NCBI GenBank assembly: GCA_022711665.1
Contig: JAKLEN010000007.1
Location: 120,417-184,416, forward strand
Length of the DNA stretch: 64,000 nucleotides
Direction: 5' to 3'
Origin: Acidobacteriota bacterium
Lineage (GTDB): Bacteria > Acidobacteriota > Aminicenantia > Aminicenantales > Saccharicenantaceae
Both the position numbers and the translations under genes were made by a program. How positions within the stretch are numbered: position 1 is the first letter of the stretch; each line of letters begins with the position of its first letter. Positions 26,219 through 35,948 of this stretch are shown in pieces. The notes under the pieces were generated by a model that worked only from the letters and a program-made list of their open reading frames with translations, made no database searches and was not told where the DNA came from.

Positions 26219-27457
26219 ATGTTCAATAATATTAAACTGAATTATTGGCGGCAGTTCAATGATATAAACTTAGATTTTGACCAAAGAATGACCGTATTAA
26301 CTGGGGAGAATGGAACAGGTAAAACTACTATTCTTAATATCCTAAGCCGCCATTTCGGGTGGAATCTATACCTAATCTCTACGCCATCTCCTTGTAATAG
26401 CCGCACTAGGCAGTTCTGGACAGATGTATGGGAAAGGTTGTCATCTGACAATGAAATACGGCCGGGAAGTATTGAAGTTGGTTCTATCACATATAGTTCG
26501 GGCAAGGAATGTAAGCTTATGGTCCCTCCGAAAATGGAGAATGCAAAGTACAACATTAAGTATAGCAATCAAGAGCAAATTCCCGGGCTTCACGTTCCTT
26601 CGCATAGCCCAGCTTTTGCTTACAGACGCATTGAAAATATCCCGACAGACCCAAAGACAAGTCAACAACAGTATCAACAGTACCAACAAGGCCTACAGCA
26701 ACTATTTCAAGAGGAACAATCAAGAAATCCGGGAGGAATGCTAAAACAATCTTTAGTAGCCATGGCAGTTTTTGGGTATGGTAATGAAGCAGTCGTTGGT
26801 AACCAAGAATATCGGAGGATATTTATAGAATTCCAGGATGTTCTCCGTATCCTTCTGCCGAAAAGTCTTGGTTTTAGCCGCTTAGAAATAAGAATGCCAG
26901 ACGTCGTCTTAGTAACGGAGTCCGGAGATTTTTCCTTAGATGCGGCTTCGGGTGGAATCGGGGCGTTGTTTTCTATCGCTTGGCAGATATTTATGTATGG
27001 TATCGATAAGGGTAGTTTTGTCGTTACGATCGATGAACCGGAAAGTCACTTGCATCCAAGTATGCAACGCGAATTACTGCCGAACCTTATAAAAGCTTTT
27101 CCACAAACTCAATTCATTATCGCAACGCATAGCCCGTTCATTGTCACGTCGACTCCAGAAGCTAGAGTATATGCACTTATGTTTAATAAGGCAAAGAGGG
27201 TCGATTCGAGATACCTAGAAGCTGTCGATCTTTCAGGGACAGCGAACGAAACTTTACGAGAAATACTTGGGGTTCCCATATCAGTACCGGTATGGGTTGA
27301 GGAGCGGTTCAATAGGATAATAATGAAATATATAGACTTGGAACTGACTAAAAATAGTCTTGAAGAACTCAAAAGTGAATTGAATGCTCAGGCGCTAGGC
27401 TTTTTGTTGCCAGAGGCAATACTCGATATTAAAAAGAAAAATGCGAAATCTTACTAA
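26219..27457 (+). CDS. ptuA: Septu-like ABC-type ATPase (PtuA)
   Basis: A 412-residue AAA/SMC-like ATPase with Walker A GENGTGKTT near residue 30, a signature-like AASGGIGALFS near 242, Walker B VVTIDEPESHLHP near 270 and the switch histidine in FIIATHSPFIV near 300. This is the AAA_21 fold of PtuA in the Septu defence system, where it pairs with an HNH nuclease. The DNA is AT-rich, unlike the long genes before it. It begins 9 bases after the big helicase with AGGAGG upstream, and overlaps the HNH gene by 17 bases. Similar ATPases occur in retron and OLD-like systems, but the HNH partner favours Septu. Confidence 0.85.
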   Translation: MFNNIKLNYWRQFNDINLDFDQRMTVLTGENGTGKTTILNILSRHFGWNLYLISTPSPCNSRTRQFWTDVWERLSSDNEIRPGSIEVGSITYSSGKECKLMVPPKMENAKYNIKYSNQEQIPGLHVPSHSPAFAYRRIENIPTDPKTSQQQYQQYQQGLQQLFQEEQSRNPGGMLKQSLVAMAVFGYGNEAVVGNQEYRRIFIEFQDVLRILLPKSLGFSRLEIRMPDVVLVTESGDFSLDAASGGIGALFSIAWQIFMYGIDKGSFVVTIDEPESHLHPSMQRELLPNLIKAFPQTQFIIATHSPFIVTSTPEARVYALMFNKAKRVDSRYLEAVDLSGTANETLREILGVPISVPVWVEERFNRIIMKYIDLELTKNSLEELKSELNAQALGFLLPEAILDIKKKNAKSY

Positions 27458-28115
27458 GCCCTCATTCCCTGAAGTCCTTGCCGATAACCGTGATATCTGG
27501 CTCGACGATTATCTAAGAAACCCTTCGGAGCATAATAGAATTAAGTATCGTCATCCGACCATAAAGAAGACGCTCATGGAGGAGACAAATGGCAAGTGTG
27601 CTTATTGTGAAAGCAAAGTAGGGCACAATTGTCCAGGAGATATTGAACATAAGATACCAGTCGATGACCGCCCTGATTTGTTGTTTAACTGGGATAATCT
27701 AATAATCTCATGTACTGAATGCAACCGCAGGAAGGGAACGTATTATGATGAATCCTGTATGTTTCTAGATCCAAACAAAGATGACGTTGAGAGCAGGCTT
27801 CAACATATAGGTCCTTTGGTTTTTAATAAACCGGGCGATGTTCGGGCTGAAGTCACTGTCCGATTGCTAGAGATTGATCGTCCTGACGGTCGGCCGTATT
27901 TAATGGGAAGGAAGTACGAGAAGCTTGAAAATACGCGAGGATTGGTAAAAAGCATAGTCCGCGAGAATAACGTAATTCTAAAAGCGTTCTTAATTCAGGA
28001 GCTAGAAGTACAATGTTCAACTACTGAAGAATACTCAGCCATGGTGAAAGCTTATGTTGATGGATTACCCCCTGGGTGGGCTAATCAAACTGCTAGCCCA
28101 ATGGGGGCAACTTAG
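27441..28115 (+). CDS. ptuB: Septu-like HNH endonuclease (PtuB)
   Basis: A 224-residue HNH nuclease. Residues ~50-105 show CAYCESKVG, DIEHKIPVDD (catalytic Asp-His), a WDNLIISC strand and CNRRKG, the zinc-stabilised beta-beta-alpha-metal layout of PtuB/retron Ec78-type HNH proteins. It starts inside the 3' end of ptuA, so the pair is translationally coupled. In Septu, PtuA holds PtuB and the complex degrades nucleic acid on phage infection; that role here is by family analogy. It is the last intact gene of the island. Confidence 0.87.
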   Translation: MRNLTKPSFPEVLADNRDIWLDDYLRNPSEHNRIKYRHPTIKKTLMEETNGKCAYCESKVGHNCPGDIEHKIPVDDRPDLLFNWDNLIISCTECNRRKGTYYDESCMFLDPNKDDVESRLQHIGPLVFNKPGDVRAEVTVRLLEIDRPDGRPYLMGRKYEKLENTRGLVKSIVRENNVILKAFLIQELEVQCSTTEEYSAMVKAYVDGLPPGWANQTASPMGAT

Positions 28116-28329
28116 ATGGGCCGGCTTGGGGGACGCGATGGGAGGGCGGAGAGGGATCTTGCCATTCTTGATCTGCCTATTGGGGGCTTGAGTACCTTGA
28201 GCAGCCGGCAAATCGCTGATAGCCTAGCATCGGAGAGCTCGTATTCCTTAGCTAGCAGCCTGGGTGGAATTTGCCGTACCCGCTCGAGAGCTCCTTTCGT
28301 TTGATTATGATCTTGTGCTCATTCCTCAT
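28116..28329 (-). pseudogene. Frameshifted N-terminal remnant of an HTH-like protein
   Basis: Read on the minus strand, the start MRNEHKIIIKRKEL shifts frame and continues as RQIPPRLLAKEYELSDARL and then ICRLLKVLKPPIG. This matches the pattern P(M/x)..LAKEYG(L/I)SD...ICR.L.IP.PP.G seen at the N-terminus of a common family of uncharacterised bacterial proteins with an HTH-like start. Only ~60 codons remain and the rest is missing. It points to past gene loss at the island edge. Recognition is from memory of the motif, so confidence is moderate. Confidence 0.45.
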
Positions 28330-28545
28330 TTCTTGCCTCCAAGAAAACTGGAAGTTCCGTGCTTAGAGCTTGCTCCGGGAGGCAATTTTGATACAAGAAC
28401 CGTTCCATGAGGCAGGACAAACCCTGCCCCCCAATTTGCCACCGTTCAACAGATTTTGCTAAAACTCGCCTAAATTAGCCTAATGGTGCCTAAAACGGAA
28501 AAACCGGAAACCTCGGATTATCAGGGGGAAATAAAAGAGAAGAAC

Positions 28546-28619
28546 TGGCTGGGAAGCAAGGATTCGAACCTTGATTGCATGATCCAGAGTCATGAGTCCT
28601 GCCGTTGGACGACTTCCCA
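28546..28619 (-). tRNA. tRNA-Gln (anticodon CTG)
   Basis: On the minus strand the cloverleaf starts TGGGAAG at 28619, pairing with CTTCCCA. The anticodon stem CATGA/TCATG encloses loop CTCTGGA (anticodon CTG), and the T arm is CAAGGTTCGAATCCTTG. CCA is encoded. Its 3' end faces the low-GC island, the usual polarity for an integration site. Confidence 0.95.
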
Positions 28620-28631
28620 GCAGGGACGACT

Positions 28632-28660
28632 ATATTAAAGAAAAAGCGGGCGAAATTCAA
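28632..28660 (-). promoter_or_regulatory. Promoter of tRNA-Gln
   Basis: On the minus strand: TTGAAT (28660-28655), 17-bp spacer, TAATAT (28637-28632), ending 12 bases before the tRNA. Confidence 0.75.
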
Positions 28661-28693
28661 GCCCTTTCCGGAAATGGGGGAGACGAACTTAAG

Positions 28694-28760
28694 ATGGGGG
28701 ACACGTACCCCGGGGACATGTGCCAAAGAGGCACATGCCCCCTCGTTACATGTCCCCCAT
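28694..28760. repeat. REP-like nested palindrome
   Basis: Outer arms ATGGGGGACACGTAC and TTACATGTCCCCCAT enclose inner arms GGGGACATGTGCC and GGCACATGCCCC around loop AAAGA. Two nested inverted repeats with related arms are typical of REP/BIME sequences mobilised by REP-associated tyrosine transposases; no such transposase is in this window. Confidence 0.7.
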
Positions 28761-28768
28761 TCAGCCCG

Positions 28769-28797
28769 TTGAGGCCCCGGGAGAATCGTGATAACAT
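28769..28797 (+). promoter_or_regulatory. Promoter of the UPF0104-nrdR-hsp20-lon-thiL run
   Basis: TTGAGG (28769-28774), 17-bp spacer, TAACAT (28792-28797). Transcription should start near 28804, only about 5 bases before the ATG at 28809. Confidence 0.6.
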
Positions 28798-28808
28798 GGC
28801 CGTCCCAG

Positions 28809-29840
28809 ATGATGAGATCGAAAGCTCTGAAGCTCTCCCTGGCCGTCGCCCTGACGCTCGTGCTCCTCTACTTCTTCGGGCGCAGCGTCCCCTGGAAGGA
28901 CGTGCCCGGCCAGGTCGTCGACGTCAACGTGCCGCTCTTCATCCTGGCCGTCATACTCTCGGCCTTCCACTTCGTCACCCGGGCCGCCCGCTGGCACATC
29001 CTGGTCGCCCGGGAGAAGCTCAACGTCCGCTTCCGCAGCCTGGTCGCCGGCAACGTCGTCGGCTTCACAATCAACTTCCTCCTGCCCGGCCGCCTCGGCG
29101 AGCTGGCCAAGCCGCTGTACCTGGCCCGCCGGGAGGGCGTGCGGCCGGGCTTCGCCATCGGCACGGTCGTCGTCGAGCGGCTCTTCGACATGGCCACGAT
29201 GTGCCTGCTCCTGGGCCTGTTCATGGCCTGCCGGCCCCTCTTCGCCGCGTCCTGGCCGATCTCGGCGGAGGCCGGCCGGCAGCTGAAGTTCCTGGGCATC
29301 CTGGGCTTGCTCGTGGCCGCCGGCATCCTGGCTTTCGTCCTGGCCCTCTACCTCTTTCGCGAGCGGGCCATCAAGGTCGTCGCCTTCGTCCTCCGGCCCC
29401 TGCCCGCGAAGGCCTCCGCCGCCGTGACCAAGATCCTCCGCGAGTTCATCGACGGGCTCAAGTTCTTCCGGACGCGGGGGCAGGTGGCCCTCTATATCCT
29501 GCTGTCCCTCGTCGTCTGGCTGGGGATCGCCCTTTTCTACTGGGTCTTCTTCCTGGCCTACCGCATCCACGTGCCCTATTTCCTGGTCGTCCCCTTCGTC
29601 TTCCTGACCGCCGTCGGGGCCTCCATCCCCACGCCCGGCATGGTCGGCGGCTTCCATTACTTCAGCAAGCTCGGCATGACCATGCTCATGGGCCTGGCGG
29701 CGGGGCGGGCGGCGGGCGTCACCCTGGTCTTCCACGCCGTCCAGCTGGCCGTGACATGCCTCCTGGGTTATGCTATATTGGCGCGTGACGGAATGACCGT
29801 TCTCCAGCTCAAGCGGATGGGCGAAAGCGAGTCGCAATGA
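28809..29840 (+). CDS. UPF0104 / LPG-synthase-TM-like membrane protein
   Basis: A 343-residue integral membrane protein with about eight helices. It carries the family pattern FLLPGRLGELAKPLYLARREG followed by VVVERLFDMATM (residues ~85-145), as in UPF0104 and the membrane half of lysylphosphatidylglycerol synthase; no aminoacyl-transferase half is present. It may move lipids or lipid-linked intermediates, which is inference. I prefer the ATGATG at 28809 over an upstream in-frame ATA at 28788 because the promoter -10 overlaps that region. Its stop overlaps the nrdR start (ATGA). Confidence 0.85.
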   Translation: MMRSKALKLSLAVALTLVLLYFFGRSVPWKDVPGQVVDVNVPLFILAVILSAFHFVTRAARWHILVAREKLNVRFRSLVAGNVVGFTINFLLPGRLGELAKPLYLARREGVRPGFAIGTVVVERLFDMATMCLLLGLFMACRPLFAASWPISAEAGRQLKFLGILGLLVAAGILAFVLALYLFRERAIKVVAFVLRPLPAKASAAVTKILREFIDGLKFFRTRGQVALYILLSLVVWLGIALFYWVFFLAYRIHVPYFLVVPFVFLTAVGASIPTPGMVGGFHYFSKLGMTMLMGLAAGRAAGVTLVFHAVQLAVTCLLGYAILARDGMTVLQLKRMGESESQ

Positions 29841-30292
29841 GGTGTCCTTACTGCGGCTTTCTCGAAAGCAAGGTCATCGATTCCCGGGAGAGCAAGACGG
29901 GCATCTCCATCCGCCGGCGCCGGGCCTGCCTGTCCTGCAAGCGCCGCTTCACGACCTACGAGAAGATCGAGGAGATCCCTTACATGGTCGTGAAGAAGGA
30001 CGGCACCCGCCAGCCCTTCGACACCCAGAAGCTGCTGCGGGGCATGATGAAAGCCTGCGAGAAGCGGCCCATCCAGATCAGCCAGCTCGAGGAGATAGTC
30101 GAGGAGATCGAGTCGAAGGTCCAGGAGCGGCCGGACAAGGAGATCGGCGTGGCCGAGATCGGCCAGCTGGTCATGGACCGCCTGAAGGGCCTGGACAAGG
30201 TCGCCTACGTGAGGTTCGCTTCGGTCTACCGCGAATTCGGCGACGTGGCCGAGTTCCGCCGGGAGCTCGAGGACCTCATGAAGGAAAAATAA
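29837..30292 (+). CDS. nrdR: Transcriptional repressor NrdR
   Basis: A 151-residue ribonucleotide reductase regulator. The N-terminal zinc ribbon reads MRCPYCG...CLSCKRRFTTYE (Cys 3, 6, 31, 34), and the ATP-cone spans residues ~46-136 with VVKKDGTRQPFDTQKLLRG. It represses nrd genes when dATP is high. Length and motifs are standard. Overlap with the upstream gene shows operon membership; no nrd gene lies in this window. Confidence 0.97.
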   Translation: MRCPYCGFLESKVIDSRESKTGISIRRRRACLSCKRRFTTYEKIEEIPYMVVKKDGTRQPFDTQKLLRGMMKACEKRPIQISQLEEIVEEIESKVQERPDKEIGVAEIGQLVMDRLKGLDKVAYVRFASVYREFGDVAEFRRELEDLMKEK

Positions 30293-30308
30293 GCCGGGAC
30301 CGGCCGCC

Positions 30309-30758
30309 ATGGTCCGCCGCATCAAGCCCGTTTCCCGTTCCCGCAAGGACGAGGCGCGGGTCCGGGCCGCGGCGCCCGGCCGCCGCATCGCCGAGCCGCG
30401 GCTGCCCGCCCCCGGCGAGGTGACCAGCCCGGCCGTCGATATCTCCGAGACCGCGACCGAGTTCATCATCGAGATGGAGCTGCCGGGCGTCGACAGCACG
30501 GACGTCCGGGTCCTGCTCTTCGCCAGCCGCCTCGAGGTCAGCGGCTTCAAGCGCGAGCTGGCCGCCCCCGGCGGCTCCCGCTACATGCGGCTGGAGCGCG
30601 AGTACGGGGCTTTTCAGCGGGACGTCGTCGTGCCGGGGACGATCGAACCGGACCAGGCCGCCGCGGCCCTGGAGAACGGCGTCCTGACCATTGTTTTGAG
30701 GAAACCGCCGCGACGGCGGCGGGAGGTGGAGATCAAGGTCCGCCGCGACGGCGGCTGA
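30309..30758 (+). CDS. Hsp20/alpha-crystallin small heat-shock protein
   Basis: A 149-residue ATP-independent holdase. The alpha-crystallin domain is at ~40-140 with VDISETATEFIIEMELPGV, YGAFQRDVVVP and the groove-binding ENGVLTIVLRKP. The N-terminal ~35 residues are Arg-rich. It lies 16 bases after nrdR and 17 before lon, so chaperone and protease are co-transcribed, a sensible proteostasis pairing. Confidence 0.93.
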   Translation: MVRRIKPVSRSRKDEARVRAAAPGRRIAEPRLPAPGEVTSPAVDISETATEFIIEMELPGVDSTDVRVLLFASRLEVSGFKRELAAPGGSRYMRLEREYGAFQRDVVVPGTIEPDQAAAALENGVLTIVLRKPPRRRREVEIKVRRDGG

Positions 30759-30775
30759 TTTTTGGAGAAGGAATT

Positions 30776-33247
30776 ATGGCCAGCATTGACGAAAAAAACG
30801 GAGAAGAGATGGGCGGCCTCCTGGACGAGCAGGGCTCGAAGCTCCAGGTGCCGGCCAAGCTCCCGGTCCTGTTGCTGCGCGACGTCGTCATCTTCCCCTA
30901 CATGATCGCCCCGCTGTTTGTCGGGCGCGAGAAATCCAAGGCGGCTATCGACGTCGCCCTGTCGACCAACCGGATGATCCTGCTCCTGACGCAGAAGGAC
31001 ATGGAGGTCGAGGACCCCAAGCGCGAGGACGTCTTCGACGTCGGCACGGTCGCCCTGATCATGCGCATGCTCAAGCTGCCCGACGGCCGGGTGCGCATCC
31101 TGGCCCAGGGCCTGGTCCGGGCCCGCGTCCAGACGTTCGAGGAGGAAGGGGCCCACGTCGTGGCCGAGGTCCGGGTCCTCGAGGAGCCGGAGAAGGCCGA
31201 GAAGAGCCTGGAGAACGAGGCCCTCATCCGCAACGTCCGCTCCGGCTTGGAGCGGGCCGCGTCCCTGGGCAAGAGCCTGCCGCCCGAGGTCCTCATCATC
31301 GCCTCGAACGTCGAGGAGCCGGGGCGCCTGGCCGACCTGACGGCCTCGAACCTGGAGCTCAAGGTCGAGGAGGCCCAGGGCATCCTCGAGATCGGCGATC
31401 CCGTCCAGCGCCTCAAGAAGGTCTACGAGCTACTGACCCGGGAGCTGGAGCTGCTCGACGTCCAGTCGAAGATCTCGACCGAGGCCAAGGGCGAGATGGA
31501 CAAGCTCCAGAAGCAGTACTACCTGCGCCAGCAGATGAAGGCCATCCAGAAGGAGCTCGGCGAGGGCAACGAGACGCAGGAGGAGGTCCGGATCTACCAG
31601 GAGAAGCTGCGCAAGATCCGCGTCACGGACGAGGTCCGCGAGGAGATCGAGAAGCAGATCACCCGCCTGGGCCAGATGCACCCGGAATCGGCCGAAACCT
31701 CGGTCGTCCGCAACTACCTCGACTGGATGTTCATGCTGCCCTGGAACAAGTCGACCACGGACACGCTCGACCTGGCCAAGGCCAAGCGCATCCTCGAAGA
31801 GGACCATTACGGCCTGGAGAAGGTCAAGGAGCGCATCCTCGAGTACCTCGGCGTCCGCAAGCTCTCCAAGTCGGCCAAGGGGCCGATCCTCTGCTTCGTC
31901 GGGCCGCCCGGCGTGGGCAAGACCTCGCTCGGCAAGTCCATCGCCCGGGCCCTGGGCCGCAAGTTCGTCCGCATCTCGCTCGGCGGCGTCCACGACGAGG
32001 CCGAGATCCGGGGCCACCGCCGGACCTACGTCGGGGCCATGCCCGGGCGCATCATCCAGGGCATCCGCCGGGCCGGCACCGAGAACCCGGTCTTCATGAT
32101 GGACGAGGTCGACAAGATCGGGGCCGACTTCCGCGGCGACCCCTCGTCGGCCCTGCTCGAGGTGCTCGACCCGGAACAGAACAACCAGTTCCGCGACCAC
32201 TACCTCGGCGTGCCCTACGACCTGTCCAAGGTCATGTTCATCACCACGGCCAACCTCCTCGACCCCATCCAGCCGGCCTTCCGCGACCGCATGGAGGTGC
32301 TGGAGCTGCCGGGCTACACCGAGGAGGAGAAGCTCCAGATCGCCGTCCGCCACCTCATCCCCAAGCAGCTGGCCGAGCACGCCCTGACCCCCAAGCTCAT
32401 CAAGTTCACCGGCGGGTCGGTCAAGAAGATCATCGGCCTCTACACCCGCGAGGCCGGCGTCCGCAACCTCGAGCGGGAGATGGCCTCGATCTGCCGCAAG
32501 GTGGCCCGCCGGGTCGCCGAGGGCAGGAAGGGCCCGAGCACGGTCACGGCCCAGTCCGTCGAGCGCTACCTCGGGCCGCCCAAGGTCTTCAAGGACCAGC
32601 TGCTGAAGAAGGACCAGATCGGCATCGCCACCGGCGTCGCCTGGACGGCCGTCGGCGGCGAGATCATGTTCGTCGAGGCCACCAAGATGCCGGGCAAGGG
32701 CAGCCTCCAGCTGACGGGCTCGCTCGGCGACGTCATGAAGGAGTCGGCCCAGGCCGCCCTGACCTACGCCCGGGCCCACGCCGAGGAGTTTGGCATCGAC
32801 AGCAAGATCTTCTCCCGCAACGACTTCCACGTCCATTTCCCCGAGGGGGCCATCCCCAAGGACGGGCCCTCGGCCGGGGTGACCATCGCCACTGCCTTCC
32901 TCTCCGTCTGCGCTAACGTCAAGGTCAAGTGGGACGTGGCCATGACCGGGGAGATCACCCTGCGCGGCAACGTCCTGCCGGTCGGCGGCGTCAAGGAGAA
33001 GGTCCTGGCCGCCCAGCGGGCCGGGGTCCGCCGGATGATCATGCCGGCCGCCAACAAGAAGGACCTATACGAGATCCCCAAGAGGCTCATCCGCGATATC
33101 GAGTTCGTCTACGTCGAGGACGTCAAGGACGTCTTCCGGGCGGCCATGGCCGGACCTCTCGGCCCGGCCGCCGGGCCGGCCGCGCGGCGGCGGGGCCCGA
33201 AGAAGCGGGGCCTGAAGAAGCCGGGGAAAAAGAGGGCGAAGGGCTGA
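30776..33247 (+). CDS. lon: ATP-dependent protease La (Lon)
   Basis: An 823-residue Lon of usual length that degrades misfolded and regulatory proteins in the cytoplasm. Order: N-terminal substrate domain (~28-220, PVLLLRDVVIFPYM), coiled-coil linker, AAA+ module with Walker A GPPGVGKTS near 375 and FMMDEVDKIG near 442, then the S16 protease with catalytic Ser in DGPSAGV near 698 and Lys in GGVKEKVLAA near 740. The last ~30 residues are a Lys/Arg-rich tail (RRRGPKKRG), longer than typical. The ATG follows GGAGAAGGA. Confidence 0.97.
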   Translation: MASIDEKNGEEMGGLLDEQGSKLQVPAKLPVLLLRDVVIFPYMIAPLFVGREKSKAAIDVALSTNRMILLLTQKDMEVEDPKREDVFDVGTVALIMRMLKLPDGRVRILAQGLVRARVQTFEEEGAHVVAEVRVLEEPEKAEKSLENEALIRNVRSGLERAASLGKSLPPEVLIIASNVEEPGRLADLTASNLELKVEEAQGILEIGDPVQRLKKVYELLTRELELLDVQSKISTEAKGEMDKLQKQYYLRQQMKAIQKELGEGNETQEEVRIYQEKLRKIRVTDEVREEIEKQITRLGQMHPESAETSVVRNYLDWMFMLPWNKSTTDTLDLAKAKRILEEDHYGLEKVKERILEYLGVRKLSKSAKGPILCFVGPPGVGKTSLGKSIARALGRKFVRISLGGVHDEAEIRGHRRTYVGAMPGRIIQGIRRAGTENPVFMMDEVDKIGADFRGDPSSALLEVLDPEQNNQFRDHYLGVPYDLSKVMFITTANLLDPIQPAFRDRMEVLELPGYTEEEKLQIAVRHLIPKQLAEHALTPKLIKFTGGSVKKIIGLYTREAGVRNLEREMASICRKVARRVAEGRKGPSTVTAQSVERYLGPPKVFKDQLLKKDQIGIATGVAWTAVGGEIMFVEATKMPGKGSLQLTGSLGDVMKESAQAALTYARAHAEEFGIDSKIFSRNDFHVHFPEGAIPKDGPSAGVTIATAFLSVCANVKVKWDVAMTGEITLRGNVLPVGGVKEKVLAAQRAGVRRMIMPAANKKDLYEIPKRLIRDIEFVYVEDVKDVFRAAMAGPLGPAAGPAARRRGPKKRGLKKPGKKRAKG

Positions 33248-33251
33248 TCCG

Positions 33252-34226
33252 ATGCGGCTGCGGCACCTCGGCGAACGGGCGGTCATCGAACGCCTGCGCC
33301 GGGCCTTCGGGGAGCGGCGGTCCGACGTCCTGCTCGGCATCGGCGACGACGCCGCCCTGGTCCGCGGGCCGCGGCGGCTCCTCCTGACGACCGACATCCT
33401 GGTCGAGGACGAGGACTTCATCCTGGCCGACCACCCGCCGCGGCTGCTCGGCCGCAAGGCCCTCAACGTCAACCTCAGCGACATCGCCGCCATGGGCGGA
33501 CGGCCCCGCCACGCCCTGGTCGGGCTGGCCCTGCCCGGCGACATCGAAGCCGCCTGGCTCCAGCGCTTCTCCGAGGGGCTGCGCGGCGCCGCCCGCGAGG
33601 CCGGCGTAGCCCTGGTCGGGGGCGACCTGTCCCAGGCGTCCAAGGTCATGATCGCCGTCACGGTGACCGGCGAGGCCAAACGGCCCGTCCGGCGGGCCGG
33701 GGCCCGGCCGGGCGACGCGGTCTATGTTTCCGGCACGCTCGGCGACGCCGCCGGCGGGCTGCGGCTCGTCCGTAAGGGCGGCGGCCGCGGCGTGGCCAAG
33801 CCCGTCCGGCCCCTGGTCGAGGCCTTCCTCGACCCGGCGCCGCGCCTGAAGCTGGGGAGCCTCCTGGCCGGGCGCGGGCTGGCTTCGGCCATGATCGACC
33901 TTTCCGACGGCTTGAGCGTGGACCTGGCCCACGTCTGCGAGGAAAGCGGCGTCGGGGCGGAGATCGAGGCCGGCCGGATACCCATCTCGGAGGCGCTGCG
34001 GCGCTTCGCTTTGGATCCCCTGGCCCTGGCTCTTGATGGGGGAGAGGACTTCGAGCTTCTGTTCACGGTCCGGCCGGACCGCGAGGCCGCCGTCGAAGCC
34101 CTGGCCCGGCGCTGGAAGCTGACGCGGATCGGGCGTATAACGCCGGGACGGCGGGTTTACCTGGCGGACGTCCGCGGCCGGAGGAAGGTCCTCCGGCCCG
34201 GCGGCTTCGAGCATTTCGCGGGCTAG
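33252..34226 (+). CDS. thiL: Thiamine-monophosphate kinase
   Basis: A 324-residue ThiL that phosphorylates thiamine monophosphate to thiamine pyrophosphate. Conserved segments are LLGIGDDAALV near residue 28, LNVNLSDIAAMGG near 72, VGGDLSQ near 118, IDLSDGLSVDL near 215 and DGGEDFELLF near 262. It starts 4 bases after lon and closes the run of five genes. No other thiamine gene is nearby. Confidence 0.95.
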   Translation: MRLRHLGERAVIERLRRAFGERRSDVLLGIGDDAALVRGPRRLLLTTDILVEDEDFILADHPPRLLGRKALNVNLSDIAAMGGRPRHALVGLALPGDIEAAWLQRFSEGLRGAAREAGVALVGGDLSQASKVMIAVTVTGEAKRPVRRAGARPGDAVYVSGTLGDAAGGLRLVRKGGGRGVAKPVRPLVEAFLDPAPRLKLGSLLAGRGLASAMIDLSDGLSVDLAHVCEESGVGAEIEAGRIPISEALRRFALDPLALALDGGEDFELLFTVRPDREAAVEALARRWKLTRIGRITPGRRVYLADVRGRRKVLRPGGFEHFAG

Positions 34227-34271
34227 GCCGGGCGGGCCCTCCCGTCCCCGGCCGCAACCCGCGCGGGCCGC

Positions 34272-35786
<1,515 letters not shown>

Positions 35787-35812
35787 CGAAGACCTCCGGG
35801 ACTGACCACTCA

Positions 35813-35841
35813 TAGATAGCATATCGTCAGCCATTTTTCAA
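35813..35841 (-). promoter_or_regulatory. Promoter of htrA-like gene
   Basis: On the minus strand: TTGAAA (35841-35836), 17-bp spacer, TATCTA (35818-35813). The leader would be about 20 bases and contains the GGAGG site. Confidence 0.7.
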
Positions 35842-35910
35842 TTTGCCTCAGACTGTTCCAAACGCCGGCGCCCGGGCCGGCGTTGCATGCCGCGGGGCCC
35901 GCTTTTCCCT

Positions 35911-35939
35911 TTGCGTCCGGGGCCCGCCCGGGGTAAGAT
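35911..35939 (+). promoter_or_regulatory. Promoter of tmk
   Basis: TTGCGT (35911-35916), 17-bp spacer, TAAGAT (35934-35939). Expected start near 35946, 3 bases before the ATG at 35949: near-leaderless. Confidence 0.6.
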
Positions 35940-35948
35940 GGCTCCGCC

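Noticed and set aside
28116..28304. Plus-strand 62-codon frame after ptuB
   Set aside because: No ribosome binding site or known motif; the minus-strand reading of the same DNA matches a protein family, though frameshifted.
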